64,000 nucleotides of DNA from Afipia sp. (GTDB lineage: Bacteria > Pseudomonadota > Alphaproteobacteria > Rhizobiales > Xanthobacteraceae). Of this stretch, positions 9,425 through 18,281 are shown one piece after another. The notes below the pieces were generated by a model that saw only the letters and a program-made list of their open reading frames with translations, was not told the origin of the DNA and did not search any database. The stretch covers positions 434,001 to 498,000 of the forward strand of contig JAFKER010000006.1 in the NCBI GenBank assembly GCA_017308595.1. Reading direction: 5' to 3'. The first letter of the stretch is position 1; every line of letters starts with the position of its first letter. Made by a program: the position numbers and the translations under genes.

Positions 9425-10552
9425 ATGCTCGACTGGTCAGACTCAACACCAGCCACATCCGCCTCCGCTGCCGCGATCTTCAACACACCAACCGGCGCCG
9501 AACAAACGGGCCTCGGCGCCATCGATCGCAGCGGCGGTCGCGTGTCGGTCGATGAGAAGCGGATGATCAACTGCCGCGCCGACGTCAATCAGCTTCTCCC
9601 GCTCAAATATAAGTGGGCGTGGGAGAAATATCTCGCCGGCTGCAACAACCACTGGATGCCGACCGAAGTCTCGATGCAGGCTGACATCGCGCTGTGGAAA
9701 TCACGCGACGGCCTGACCGAGGACGAACGCCGCGCCATCAAGCGCAATCTCGGATTCTTCGCGGCGTCCGAGAGCCTTGTTGCCAACAACATCGTGCTGG
9801 CGATCTATCGTCACCTGACCAATCCCGAATGCCGGCAGTATCTGCTGCGGCAAGCTTTCGAGGAGGCCGTTCACACCCACACTTTCCAGTACATCGTGGA
9901 AAGTCTCGGCCTCGACGAGGGCGAATTGTTCAACATGTACCGTGAGGTGCCATCGATCACCGACAAGGCGGCCTGGGCACTGAAGCATACTCAGAATCTG
10001 GATGATCCCGACTTCAAAACCGGCACGCTGGAAAGCGATCAGGCCTTCCTGCGCGATCTCGTCGCCTTCTATGTCGTATTCGAAGGGATGTGGTTCTACA
10101 CCGGTTTTGCACAGATCCTCTCGCTTGGACGGCGCAACAAGATGGTCGGCATCGCCGAGCAGTATCAGTACATCCTGCGTGACGAGAGCATTCACCTGAA
10201 CTTCGGCATCGACGTGATCAACCAGATCAAGCTGGAAAATCCGCATCTGTGGACGAAGGATTTTCAGGAAGAGGTTCGCGGCATGCTCAAGGAGGCCGCC
10301 GAACTGGAAGCCGCTTACGGACGGGACACCATGCCGCGCGGTTTCCTCGGGCTCAACGCTGCACTGTGCGAACAGTACATGCACTTCATCGCCAACCGCC
10401 GCTGCGCGCAGATCGGCCTCGCGCCGGTGTTCGCGGAGACCGACAATCCCTTCCCGTGGATGTCGGAAGTGATGGATCTGAAGAAGGAGAAGAACTTCTT
10501 CGAGACCCGCGTGATCGAGTATCAGAACGGCGGCGCGCTGTCCTGGGATTAG
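9425..10552 (+). CDS. nrdB: Ribonucleotide reductase radical subunit, class Ic-like NrdB
   Basis: A 375-residue beta subunit that houses the di-metal cofactor. Ligands read as Glu116 (FFAASES), Glu147 and His150 ([10 protein letters not shown]), Glu220 (VFEGMWFY), Glu254 and His257 (RDESIHLNF). Two positions differ from class Ia: the first ligand is Glu, not Asp, and the radical tyrosine position (ExxHxxxY) is Phe154. Both match Chlamydia trachomatis class Ic, which uses a Mn/Fe cofactor instead of a tyrosyl radical. The C-terminus ([18 protein letters not shown]) keeps the alpha-binding Tyr and tail. Translated with nrdA under the B12 riboswitch. Confidence 0.95.
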   Translation: MLDWSDSTPATSASAAAIFNTPTGAEQTGLGAIDRSGGRVSVDEKRMINCRADVNQLLPLKYKWAWEKYLAGCNNHWMPTEVSMQADIALWKSRDGLTEDERRAIKRNLGFFAASESLVANNIVLAIYRHLTNPECRQYLLRQAFEEAVHTHTFQYIVESLGLDEGELFNMYREVPSITDKAAWALKHTQNLDDPDFKTGTLESDQAFLRDLVAFYVVFEGMWFYTGFAQILSLGRRNKMVGIAEQYQYILRDESIHLNFGIDVINQIKLENPHLWTKDFQEEVRGMLKEAAELEAAYGRDTMPRGFLGLNAALCEQYMHFIANRRCAQIGLAPVFAETDNPFPWMSEVMDLKKEKNFFETRVIEYQNGGALSWD

Positions 10553-10558
10553 GAAATC

Positions 10559-10594
10559 GCGGAGCGGGCTGGGATCATCCATCGCCCGTTCCGC
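10559..10594 (+). terminator. Hairpin after nrdB, possible terminator
   Basis: An 11-bp stem (GCGGAGCGGGC pairing with GCCCGTTCCGC, one G-U pair) around a 14-base loop, 7 bases after the nrdB stop. There is no U-tract, so it may be a 3' stabilising hairpin or a rho-assisted end. Confidence 0.4.
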
Positions 10595-10707
10595 GTCCGT
10601 TGCCAGATGAATCGCCCGAGGGGAGATATTACCCCCGAAGCCGCGACAAACTGAAAAGCTCCATTAATGTCTGCTTGCGAAACTCCGCCGATTGGGAGGA
10701 TTTCGCT

Positions 10708-10953
10708 TTGGAAGATTCATTTTTAATCAGATGCACCAAGTGCAAGGGCAGCTTTCGGGACAAGGCGCGGAGAGTTCAAAACGGATATTCCCGGCAATGC
10801 CCGTTGTGCGAACGTATCCTGTTTTTTGAAGAAGGCACGCCCGACAAGAATGTCCAGAAGGCGCTGGTCGACGCGAGGCATTTGCGAAAGGCGCTCCGCG
10901 AACATGAGGACGCGAAGCGCTCTTCTGCACCGTTCAAATTTGTTCGATCCTAG
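10708..10953 (+). CDS. Small zinc-ribbon-like protein
   Basis: An 81-residue protein with two paired-cysteine knuckles, IRCTKCKGSF and RQCPLCERILFFEE, spaced as in a zinc ribbon, then a basic helical tail (ARHLRKALREHEDAKR). The start is not ATG: the only well-placed codon is TTG 10708, seven bases after GGGAGGA. The zinc site suggests nucleic-acid or protein binding; no function is known to me. It follows nrdB by 155 bases and precedes an MliC-like gene by 11 bases. A 19-codon ORF in another frame (ATG 10667) overlaps its start. Confidence 0.65.
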   Translation: MEDSFLIRCTKCKGSFRDKARRVQNGYSRQCPLCERILFFEEGTPDKNVQKALVDARHLRKALREHEDAKRSSAPFKFVRS

Positions 10954-10964
10954 GAGAACGCCCC

Positions 10965-11258
10965 ATGAAACGGACGCTTATCTGCGTTGCCCTGATCGCT
11001 TCGGGGATTCCGGCGGCGGCAGCCGACGCGAGCTACCGCTGCACGGACGGAACGTCGTTCAAAGCCACATTCAGCACACCGGGGCCGTCCGGATCCGTAA
11101 GACTGACTTTCGGCGGGACCACAAAGCCCATCGTCCTTCCGCAAGCGCCGTCAGCCGACGGCGGCAGATACGCTGAAGGCAACATCCAGTTCTGGATCAA
11201 GGGCAAGACAGGACAGTTCACGCGGGCGGGCACCACTGTGGAGTGCGTTACCCGATAA
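10965..11258 (+). CDS. MliC-family C-type lysozyme inhibitor, secreted
   Basis: A 97-residue protein with a signal peptide (MKRTLICVALIASGIPAAAADA, cleavage after AAA) and no lipobox cysteine. The mature part YRCTDGTSFKATFST…VLPQAPSADGGRYAEGNIQFWIKG…TVECVTR matches the MliC/PliC pattern, with a Cys pair bridging the ends. Such proteins block host or protist lysozymes in the periplasm. RBS AGGAG lies before ATG 10965. Only 11 bases separate it from the zinc-ribbon gene, so they may be cotranscribed. The family call is good; the inhibitory activity is inferred. Confidence 0.8.
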   Translation: MKRTLICVALIASGIPAAAADASYRCTDGTSFKATFSTPGPSGSVRLTFGGTTKPIVLPQAPSADGGRYAEGNIQFWIKGKTGQFTRAGTTVECVTR

Positions 11259-11328
11259 ACGAGGCTCGCTCATCTTTGTCGCTGCGGGAATCGCAATCCT
11301 GAAACCTTTCTCCGGACGCTAACCGCTT

Positions 11329-12711
11329 TCAGACCAGCGTGCCTTTGAAGACTCTGACTTCATTGAGGATCACCGCAAGACTCTGCAGAGCCTCGGACAG
11401 TTTTTGCCGGTCGGGAATTGCGCCCAGCGCAATACGTACCGCCTGCGGGACCTCGTTACTGTCCGTTGCGAATTCACCCGCCTCGCTCAGCGCCAGTCCC
11501 CGCTGCTGGGCCTTGTCCACGATGTCCGAGGCTCTGCGCCCCTTGCCAAGCGACATCCAGATATGAAAGCCCGGAGCGCGGCTGGCGGAAAGGTTGAGAA
11601 TGCTCCCAGCCATGGTTTGCCGCGCCTCGGCTTCCCGGCGAACTCCTCCGGCGATTTCCCCGGCAATCCCATTTCTGATCCATTCCGCCGCAAGGCCGGT
11701 CATGAGCGGCGGCGTCATGAGTGTGAGGCTCCGCAGATGCCGTGCCACGCCGTCCAGGGATTCCGCATCGGGCATTACAAGAAACGCAGTGCGCAGAAAT
11801 GGCGAAATACATTTCGCAAGTGTCGCCACGTAAATCGTAACATCTGGCGCGAGCGCAAGGAATGACGGCGGAGCTTGATGGAGGATCGGGCTGTAGGGAT
11901 CGTCCTCGATGAAAATCAGACCTTCCCGCTTGGCCACGCCGATCAGATCCTGACGTCTGCGTTCGGGCATGATCAGCGTGGTCGGATTGTGCAGCGTGGG
12001 ATTGAGATAGACCAAGCGCGCGCCGTGCTTGCGCGCGGCCTTCTCGAGCAAGTCAGGACGCATCCCGTGCTCATCGGCCGCAATCCCCGCGAGAGCGCGA
12101 TTCATGTTTTTTGCGAGTGCGGTGAAGCCGGGATAGGTGAGATGGTCGGCAAGGATCACCTCTCCCTCGCGTGTCCGCGACGACAGAACCGCAGCAAGCA
12201 GACACTGCGCGCCGGTGCCGACAGCTATTCTGTCGACCGGCAGCCGCACCGCAGCCTTGTCCAGCCAGAGGGTTCCTGCTGCACGTTCGGCAGGTGACCC
12301 CGGTCCGGGATGATAGGACAGCAACGCCCCGGCACTCGAACGCTTCAGCAATCCGTCGATACCGGTTCGGATCAGCATCGGCAGATTGATCCCATAAGGC
12401 GGCGGCGGAATGTTCATCGACAGATCGAGGATCGGCTCATCCGGTCCGCCCGGGGTGACGAAGGTTCCTCGCCCGGGGGCTGCGTCGATGAGATTGCGGC
12501 GGCGCGCCTCCGCGAATGCACGGGTGACTGTGGTCAGATCGACGCCGAGCCGCTGCGCCAGATCCCGTTGGGGCGGCAAGCGATCGCCCGGCTGCAGGCG
12601 CCCATTGGCGCGCGCGTCAGCCAACGCGCCGGCGATGCGCAGATAAAGCGGGCCGTCGCCCCCTTCCAGGTCGGGAAGCCATTCGCTGTCTTTGTCCGGC
12701 CGGAGGCTCAT
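11329..12711 (-). CDS. MocR-type regulator (GntR helix-turn-helix fused to aminotransferase domain)
   Basis: A 460-residue protein with a GntR winged helix at residues 15-85 (PLYLRIAGALADARANGRLQ, PPQRDLAQRLGVDLTTVTRAF), then a fold-type I aminotransferase domain. The PLP lysine lies in YVATLAKCISPFLR and the cofactor Asp in FIEDDPYSPI. MocR proteins sense PLP or amino-compound aldimines. ATG 12711 is preferred: extending to 12762 would place a perfect inverted repeat inside the coding region. No transporter or enzyme lies divergently beside it, so its target is not evident apart from itself. Confidence 0.88.
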   Translation of the reverse strand: MSLRPDKDSEWLPDLEGGDGPLYLRIAGALADARANGRLQPGDRLPPQRDLAQRLGVDLTTVTRAFAEARRRNLIDAAPGRGTFVTPGGPDEPILDLSMNIPPPPYGINLPMLIRTGIDGLLKRSSAGALLSYHPGPGSPAERAAGTLWLDKAAVRLPVDRIAVGTGAQCLLAAVLSSRTREGEVILADHLTYPGFTALAKNMNRALAGIAADEHGMRPDLLEKAARKHGARLVYLNPTLHNPTTLIMPERRRQDLIGVAKREGLIFIEDDPYSPILHQAPPSFLALAPDVTIYVATLAKCISPFLRTAFLVMPDAESLDGVARHLRSLTLMTPPLMTGLAAEWIRNGIAGEIAGGVRREAEARQTMAGSILNLSASRAPGFHIWMSLGKGRRASDIVDKAQQRGLALSEAGEFATDSNEVPQAVRIALGAIPDRQKLSEALQSLAVILNEVRVFKGTLV

Positions 12712-12731
12712 GCATGTTCTCGCATATGTTG

Positions 12732-12756
12732 GCATACAATTTCTCATATTGTATGC
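12732..12756. promoter_or_regulatory. Perfect inverted repeat, likely MocR operator
   Basis: GCATACAAT, seven bases, ATTGTATGC: 9 of 9 bases match. It lies 21 bases before the MocR start and overlaps TACAAT, a plausible -10 box on the minus strand, which fits autoregulation. Confidence 0.65.
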
Positions 12757-13007
12757 ATTCATTGGATATAATAATAGTCTTCAACGCGAGGAGGTTCCGC
12801 GCAAAGGTACTGTCAGGGAACAAAGGACCATGCCGTATGCCGGGGCACATCAGCCCTTGCTCCAGCCGGGACACATCGGAACTCTTGGGCCGCGGCCCGG
12901 GAGCCGGTTCGCGGCATTCTTCCAGCGATTCCCGCAGCTTGCGCCGGGATACGCAATCCAGGGCCCTGATTCCAGCCTTGCAAACCTCATCCCGCAGCGC
13001 GGGAAGT

Positions 13008-13021
13008 TTGCGCTACGTCAA
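13008..13021. promoter_or_regulatory. FNR/FixK-type box upstream of ccoN
   Basis: TTGCGCTACGTCAA fits the TTG(A/C)-N6-(T/G)CAA pattern of rhizobial FixK2 sites. It is 185 bases before the ccoN start. cbb3 operons of this group are normally induced at low oxygen by FixK-type activators. Confidence 0.6.
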
Positions 13022-13206
13022 TCTCTTTCGCCGCCCGGACCAATATCATGCCTCGTCCCTCGATCTGGATTCGCATCTTCATGCGCCGCTCTTAGGGGAA
13101 GAACGAGCCAAAGGGTCAGTGACTTGCGACGCAGGCCGCCCCGTTTTTTTCGTAACGCAGCCCGCCCTTCCGCGCGCCGCGTGAATTTATGTTGGGAGAT
13201 CGCTTC

Positions 13207-14829
13207 ATGAAGTACGGTCCAGAGATCATCGTCTCTGCCATATTGACCTATCTTGCTGTCCTGGCTGCCGGCTTTGCGGTGGACGAGCCGTTCCGGCAGC
13301 ACATGTGGATCGCGGCTTTCACGCTCGGAGCCTTCACGATAGGTCTCGCGCGGAACACGAGCTTCGAACCACAGGTGCCGGTCGATCAATCGGCCTATAT
13401 GGACGGCCCGATCCGCTACGGCGTTGTCGCGACCGTGTTCTGGGGTGTGGTCGGCTTTCTGGTCGGCGTGGTCATCGCGGCACAGCTCGCCTTCCCCGAC
13501 ATCAACTTCGAACCCTGGCTGAATTTCGGACGCATCCGCCCGCTGCACACCTCGGCGGTGATCTTCGCGTTCGGCGGCAATATCCTGATCGCCAGTTCGT
13601 TCTATGTCGTGCAGCGCACCTGCCGCGCGCGCCTGTTTGGCGGCAATCTCGCCTGGTTCGTGTTCTGGGGCTACCAGCTCTTCATCATCATGGCGGCGAC
13701 CGGCTACCTGCTCGGCATCACCCAGTCGCGCGAATACGCCGAACCCGAATGGTACGTCGACCTGTGGCTGACGATTGTCTGGGTGGTTTATCTCGTCGTC
13801 TTCATGGGAACCGTTCTGCGGCGCAAGGAGCCGCACATCTACGTCGCGAACTGGTTCTACATGTCCTTCATCATCACCATCGCGATGCTGCATGTCCTGA
13901 ACAACCTCGCCATGCCGGTGTCGTTCCTCGGTTCGAAGAGCTACTCGGCCTTCGCCGGTGTGCAGGATGCGGTCACACAGTGGTGGTACGGGCACAACGC
14001 AGTGGCGTTCTTCCTCACCATCCCCTTCCTCGCCATGATGTATTATTTCGTGCCGAAGCAGGTGAACCGCCCGATCTATTCCTACCGTCTGTCGATCGTC
14101 CACTTCTGGTCGATCATCTTCCTCTACATCTGGGCCGGCCCGCATCACCTGCACTACACCGCCGTCCCCGATTGGGCGCAGACGCTCGGCATGGTGTTTT
14201 CCATCATGCTGTGGATGCCGTCATGGGGCGGCATGATCAACGGCCTGATGACGCTGTCGGGTGCCTGGGACAAGATCCGGACCGACCCGATCGTGCGCCT
14301 GATGGTGACCGCCATCGCCTTTTACGGCATGGCCACGTTCGAAGGCCCGATGCTGTCGATCAAGTCGGTCAATTCGCTTTCGCACTACACCGACTGGACC
14401 ATCGCCCACGTTCACGCGGGCGCGCTGGGCTGGAACGGCATGATCACCTTCGCCGCCGTCTACTTCCTGGTGCCGAAGCTCTGGGGCCGCGAGCGGCTCT
14501 ACTCGATCCGCATGGTCAACTGGCACTTCTGGCTGGCGACACTCGGCATCGTGCTCTACGCCGCCGCCATGTGGGTGTCCGGCATCATGCAGGGCCTGAT
14601 GTGGCGCGAGTACGACGAGCAGGGCTTCCTGGTCTACTCGTTCGCTGAAACCGTCGCCGCGATGCACCCCTACTATGTGATGCGCGTGACCGGCGGACTG
14701 CTCTACTTCACCGGCGGCCTGCTGATGGCATGGAACGTCTATCAGACCATTCGCGGCCAGGTGCGAAACGAAGCGCCTATGGACACGGCCCTGCCGCCCC
14801 AAGGCGCAACAGCGCAGCCTGCCGAGTAA
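13207..14829 (+). CDS. ccoN: cbb3-type cytochrome c oxidase subunit I
   Basis: A 540-residue, multi-span inner-membrane catalytic subunit. It reduces O2 to water at a heme b3-CuB site with high oxygen affinity. Ligand motifs seen: [12 protein letters not shown], the CuB/Tyr helix [28 protein letters not shown] (paired His), and [11 protein letters not shown] (heme ligands). The start is ATG 13207, with GGGAGA 6 bases upstream; the ATG at 13189 lacks this. First gene of ccoNOQP, preceded by an FNR/FixK-type box. Confidence 0.97.
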   Translation: MKYGPEIIVSAILTYLAVLAAGFAVDEPFRQHMWIAAFTLGAFTIGLARNTSFEPQVPVDQSAYMDGPIRYGVVATVFWGVVGFLVGVVIAAQLAFPDINFEPWLNFGRIRPLHTSAVIFAFGGNILIASSFYVVQRTCRARLFGGNLAWFVFWGYQLFIIMAATGYLLGITQSREYAEPEWYVDLWLTIVWVVYLVVFMGTVLRRKEPHIYVANWFYMSFIITIAMLHVLNNLAMPVSFLGSKSYSAFAGVQDAVTQWWYGHNAVAFFLTIPFLAMMYYFVPKQVNRPIYSYRLSIVHFWSIIFLYIWAGPHHLHYTAVPDWAQTLGMVFSIMLWMPSWGGMINGLMTLSGAWDKIRTDPIVRLMVTAIAFYGMATFEGPMLSIKSVNSLSHYTDWTIAHVHAGALGWNGMITFAAVYFLVPKLWGRERLYSIRMVNWHFWLATLGIVLYAAAMWVSGIMQGLMWREYDEQGFLVYSFAETVAAMHPYYVMRVTGGLLYFTGGLLMAWNVYQTIRGQVRNEAPMDTALPPQGATAQPAE

Positions 14830-14841
14830 GGAGCACGGTCC

Positions 14842-15573
14842 ATGTCGATTTTGAAGAACCACGCCACGCTCGAAAAGAACGCGACTCTGCTGCTGATCGC
14901 ATCGCTCGCCGTGGTCACGGTGGGCGGCATTGTGGAAATCGCGCCGCTCTTCTACCTGCAGAACACGATCGAGAAGGTCGAAGGTATGCGCCCCTACACG
15001 CCACTGGAGCTTGCGGGACGTAATATCTACATCCGCGAAGGCTGCTACGCCTGCCACTCGCAGATGATCCGGCCCTTCCGCGACGAGGTCGAACGCTACG
15101 GTCATTACAGCCTCGCTGCGGAATCGATGTACGACCACTCCTTCCAGTGGGGATCAAAACGCACCGGCCCTGATCTCGCGCGCGTCGGACAGCGCTATTC
15201 GAACGAATGGCATGTCCAGCACCTGATCTCGCCGCGATCGGTCGTGCCTGAAACGGTGATGCCGAGCTACGCCTTCCTCAAGGACAATCCGCTCGACACC
15301 AGCGGGATTTCAGCGCACCTCGTCGCCAACCGTCGACTTGGCGTTCCCTATACGGACGACATGATCGCCAATGCCACGGCGGATCTGAAGGCGCAGGCTG
15401 ATCCCGACGCAGACACCAAGGGTCTGGAATCCCGCTATCCCAAGGCGAAGGCCGCCGACTTCGACGGCAACAAGCAGGCGCTTACAGAAATGGATGCGCT
15501 CGTCGCCTATCTCCAGATGCTCGGCACGCTGGTCGATTTCTCGACCTACGACGAAGTCTCCGGTTCTCGCTGA
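14842..15573 (+). CDS. ccoO: cbb3-type oxidase subunit II (mono-heme cytochrome c)
   Basis: A 243-residue protein with one N-terminal membrane anchor (residues ~14-36) and one c-type heme site, CYACH at Cys68-Cys71-His72; the distal Met probably lies in VMPSYAFL. It passes electrons from CcoP to CcoN on the periplasmic side. The gene begins 12 bases after ccoN with RBS AAGGAG and is followed 10 bases later by ccoQ. Confidence 0.97.
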   Translation: MSILKNHATLEKNATLLLIASLAVVTVGGIVEIAPLFYLQNTIEKVEGMRPYTPLELAGRNIYIREGCYACHSQMIRPFRDEVERYGHYSLAAESMYDHSFQWGSKRTGPDLARVGQRYSNEWHVQHLISPRSVVPETVMPSYAFLKDNPLDTSGISAHLVANRRLGVPYTDDMIANATADLKAQADPDADTKGLESRYPKAKAADFDGNKQALTEMDALVAYLQMLGTLVDFSTYDEVSGSR

Positions 15574-15583
15574 GGAGGAACAA

Positions 15584-15736
15584 ATGGAAACCTACACCGC
15601 CATGCGTCTCATGGCCGATAGCTGGGGCTTGCTGTGCATGGCCCTGTTCTTTGTCGGCGCCGTGATTTTCGCATTCCGCCCCGGCAGCCGCTCTCTCGCC
15701 GATGAGGCCGCCCGCATTCCTTTCAAGGACGAGTGA
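15584..15736 (+). CDS. ccoQ: cbb3-type oxidase subunit IV (CcoQ/FixQ)
   Basis: A 50-residue single-span membrane protein (residues ~13-31, ADSWGLLCMALFFVGAVIFAF) with a short cytoplasmic tail. CcoQ stabilises the assembled oxidase complex. RBS GAGGAGG lies 5 bases before ATG 15584. The position between ccoO and ccoP is canonical. Confidence 0.93.
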   Translation: METYTAMRLMADSWGLLCMALFFVGAVIFAFRPGSRSLADEAARIPFKDE

Positions 15737-15737
15737 T

Positions 15738-16607
15738 ATGAGCGAAAAGCCAATCGACGAGTTTTCTGGCGTCTCCACCACCGGCCACGAATGGGACGGC
15801 ATCAAGGAACTCGACAATCCGATGCCGCGCTGGTGGCTTATCGTCTACTACGCGACCATCGTGTGGGCGGTCGGCTACATGATCGCCTATCCCGCCTGGC
15901 CTCTCATCCGCACCGCGACAACAGGCCTTCTCGGCTATTCCAGCCGCGCCGACGTCAAGACGGAGCTGGCCGCAGCAAAGGCGACCAAGGCCGATTATAT
16001 CGCGGCGATCGGCTCCAAGTCGGTCACCGAAATCCTCGCCGACGAAAAGCTGCGGACCTTTGCGGCTGCGGCGGGCGCGGCTGCGTTCAAGGTCAATTGC
16101 GTGCAGTGCCACGGCTCCGGCGCGCAGGGATCGCCCGGTTATCCGAATCTCAACGACGACGAATGGCTGTGGGGCGGCAAGCCGCAGCAGATCCAGCAGA
16201 CCATCGCTCACGGGGTTCGTTACGCTGAAGATCCAAATACCCGAGTTTCGGAAATGCCGGCGTTCGGCAGCATTCTCAAGTCGGACGAAATCACGCAGGT
16301 TTCTTCCTTCGTGGCTTCGCTTTCGGGCAAGGCCGGGAATGCGAGCGCGCAGGAGATCGCCGCGGGCAAGCAGGTGTTCGCGCAGAATTGCGCGGCCTGT
16401 CACGGTGACGACGGCAAAGGCAATCGCGAGATGGGCGCGCCGAATCTGACGGACGCGATCTGGCTTTACGGCTCAACGCCGGCAGCCATTGCCGCGCAGG
16501 TCAAATCGCCCCGTCACGGCGTCATGCCGGCCTGGGGCGTACGCCTCGGCGACACGACGGTGAAGGAACTGACGGTCTATGTTCATTCGCTCGGAGGCGG
16601 TGAATAG
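15738..16607 (+). CDS. ccoP: cbb3-type oxidase subunit III (di-heme cytochrome c)
   Basis: A 289-residue protein: N-terminal cytoplasmic stretch, one membrane helix (residues ~32-54, WWLIVYYATIVWAVGYMIAY), then two cytochrome c domains with heme sites at Cys121-Cys124-His125 and Cys218-Cys221-His222. It accepts electrons from soluble cytochrome c or the bc1 complex. The ATG is one base after the ccoQ stop, so translation is probably coupled. A GC-rich inverted repeat (16634-16640 and 16659-16665) separates it from ccoG. Confidence 0.97.
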   Translation: MSEKPIDEFSGVSTTGHEWDGIKELDNPMPRWWLIVYYATIVWAVGYMIAYPAWPLIRTATTGLLGYSSRADVKTELAAAKATKADYIAAIGSKSVTEILADEKLRTFAAAAGAAAFKVNCVQCHGSGAQGSPGYPNLNDDEWLWGGKPQQIQQTIAHGVRYAEDPNTRVSEMPAFGSILKSDEITQVSSFVASLSGKAGNASAQEIAAGKQVFAQNCAACHGDDGKGNREMGAPNLTDAIWLYGSTPAAIAAQVKSPRHGVMPAWGVRLGDTTVKELTVYVHSLGGGE

Positions 16608-16715
16608 AACGGCCGTCGATATCGACGTGCGATGCCCGGCCTGATCCTTTCGCATTGAGCCGGGCGTCAGCTTCTGAAAAGTGAGCGGCGTTTCCCCAGA
16701 GCGCTGCGGGAGAAG

Positions 16716-18281
16716 ATGGCAATGCTCGAAGCGCCGGAGATCGAAACATTTGACGCGACAGCGGTAAACTCGGCCCGGATACGCCAGCCGCTCTATGCCG
16801 CCCGCAAGAAAATCTTCCCGAAGCGGGCGGAAGGCCGGTTCCGCCGCTTCAAATGGATCGTGATGCTGATCACCCTCGGCATCTACTATCTGACGCCGTG
16901 GCTGCGCTGGAATCGCGGGCCGTATGCGCCCGATCAGGGCGTGCTGATCGATCTCGCCAACCGCCGCTTCTACTTCTTCCCGATCGAAATCTGGCCGCAG
17001 GAATTTTACTTCGTGGCCGGCCTGCTGATCATGGCGGGCTTCGGGCTTTTCCTCGTGACCTCGACAGTCGGACGCGCGTGGTGTGGCTACACCTGTCCGC
17101 AGACCGTGTGGGTTGATCTGTTCCTTGTGGTCGAACGCGCCGTCGAAGGCGACCGCAACGCCCGCATCAAGCTCGACGATGCGCCATGGTCGGCGGGGAA
17201 ACTGTTCAAGCGCGTTTCCAAGCACCTGATCTGGCTGGTCATCGCCGTGCTGACCGGCGGTGCATGGATCTTCTATTTCGCGGATGCACCGACGTTGCTC
17301 CGCAGCCTGCTGGCCGGACAGGCCGCGCCGGTGGCCTATATGACGGTCGCGATCCTGACCGCGACCACTTACATCTTCGGCGGGCTGATGCGCGAGCAGG
17401 TCTGCACCTATATGTGCCCGTGGCCGCGCATTCAGGCGGCGATGCTCGACGAGAATTCGCTGACCGTCACTTATAATGACTGGCGCGGCGAGCCGCGTTC
17501 ACGCCACACCAGAAAGGCGATGGCCGCGGGACAGACGATCGGCGATTGCGTCGACTGCAACGCCTGCGTCGCCGTCTGCCCGATGGGCATCGACATTCGC
17601 GACGGGCAGCAGCTCGAATGCATCACCTGTGCGCTGTGCATCGACGCCTGCGACAACGTGATGGACAAGATCGGCAAAGAGCGCGGGCTTATCTCCTACG
17701 CGACGCTTGCCGAGTATCAGTCCAATAAAGCGCTGGCCACGCTCGGCAATACCTCCGACATCGACCCGCGGCGCATACGTGGCCCGGACGGCAAACTGTC
17801 GGACAAGGTTTCCGTATTCCATCTGAAGAAATTGCTGAGACCGCGCACCCTGATCTACTTCGCGGCATGGTCGCTGGTGGGGCTGGGCCTGCTCTATGCG
17901 TTGCTCACGCGGGAACGGCTTCAGGTCAATGTTCTGGCGGACCGTAATCCGCAGTTCGTCGTCCTCTCGGACGGCTCGATCCGCAACGGCTATACGGTTA
18001 AGCTGCTCAACATGATCCCGGAACCGCGCACCTTCACCGTGACCCTAAAGAATCTGCCGGCCGGAGAAATGAACGTCGTCGGCATGGATCAGCAGTCGGA
18101 AAGCTATTTCACCGTCGAAGTCGAGCCGGACAAGCTCAAGACACTCAAGGTCTTCGTGCGTCAGCCCCGCGAAAATATCGCCGGTCACCGGCAGCATTTC
18201 AAGTTCGAGGTCGAAGACAAGACTGGTCACGAAAGCAGCTCCTACGAAGCCACATTCGAAGCACCGGACACGAGCAAATGA
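16716..18281 (+). CDS. ccoG: CcoG/FixG cbb3 oxidase assembly ferredoxin
   Basis: A 521-residue membrane protein with several N-terminal membrane spans, a CxxCP site (WCGYTCPQTVW), a 2[4Fe-4S] ferredoxin segment (CVDCNACVAVCPMG, from Cys278, then CITCALCIDACDN), another span and a C-terminal Ig-like FixG domain. CcoG is reported to reduce copper for delivery to the oxidase. ATG 16716 follows GGGAGAAG; ATG 16722 is also possible. It heads ccoGHIS, and its stop overlaps the ccoH start. Confidence 0.95.
   Translation: MAMLEAPEIETFDATAVNSARIRQPLYAARKKIFPKRAEGRFRRFKWIVMLITLGIYYLTPWLRWNRGPYAPDQGVLIDLANRRFYFFPIEIWPQEFYFVAGLLIMAGFGLFLVTSTVGRAWCGYTCPQTVWVDLFLVVERAVEGDRNARIKLDDAPWSAGKLFKRVSKHLIWLVIAVLTGGAWIFYFADAPTLLRSLLAGQAAPVAYMTVAILTATTYIFGGLMREQVCTYMCPWPRIQAAMLDENSLTVTYNDWRGEPRSRHTRKAMAAGQTIGDCVDCNACVAVCPMGIDIRDGQQLECITCALCIDACDNVMDKIGKERGLISYATLAEYQSNKALATLGNTSDIDPRRIRGPDGKLSDKVSVFHLKKLLRPRTLIYFAAWSLVGLGLLYALLTRERLQVNVLADRNPQFVVLSDGSIRNGYTVKLLNMIPEPRTFTVTLKNLPAGEMNVVGMDQQSESYFTVEVEPDKLKTLKVFVRQPRENIAGHRQHFKFEVEDKTGHESSSYEATFEAPDTSK

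Larger units (their letters stand above)
12712..13206. other. 495-bp control region between the MocR gene and ccoN
   Basis: No convincing gene is seen. At the left is the MocR inverted repeat (12732-12756) followed by an AT-rich patch with TATAAT at 12767-12772. At the right is an FNR/FixK-type box (13008-13021). The plus-strand open frames across it (from 12692 and 12714) have no protein-like composition and no ribosome-binding site. A long untranslated ccoN leader is likely. Confidence 0.6.

Noticed and set aside
12714-13184. Plus-strand 156-codon frame between the MocR gene and ccoN
   Set aside because: There is no good start context, the composition is Ser/Arg-rich, and it overlaps the MocR operator and FixK-type box.
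13018-14154. 378-codon minus-strand frame over ccoN
   Set aside because: It is antisense to a certain gene and composed of charged low-complexity residues ([14 protein letters not shown]).
16634-16665. GCCCGGC / GCCGGGC inverted repeat between ccoP and ccoG as a terminator
   Set aside because: The loop is 18 bases and there is no T-run; at most it is a weak attenuating or processing hairpin.
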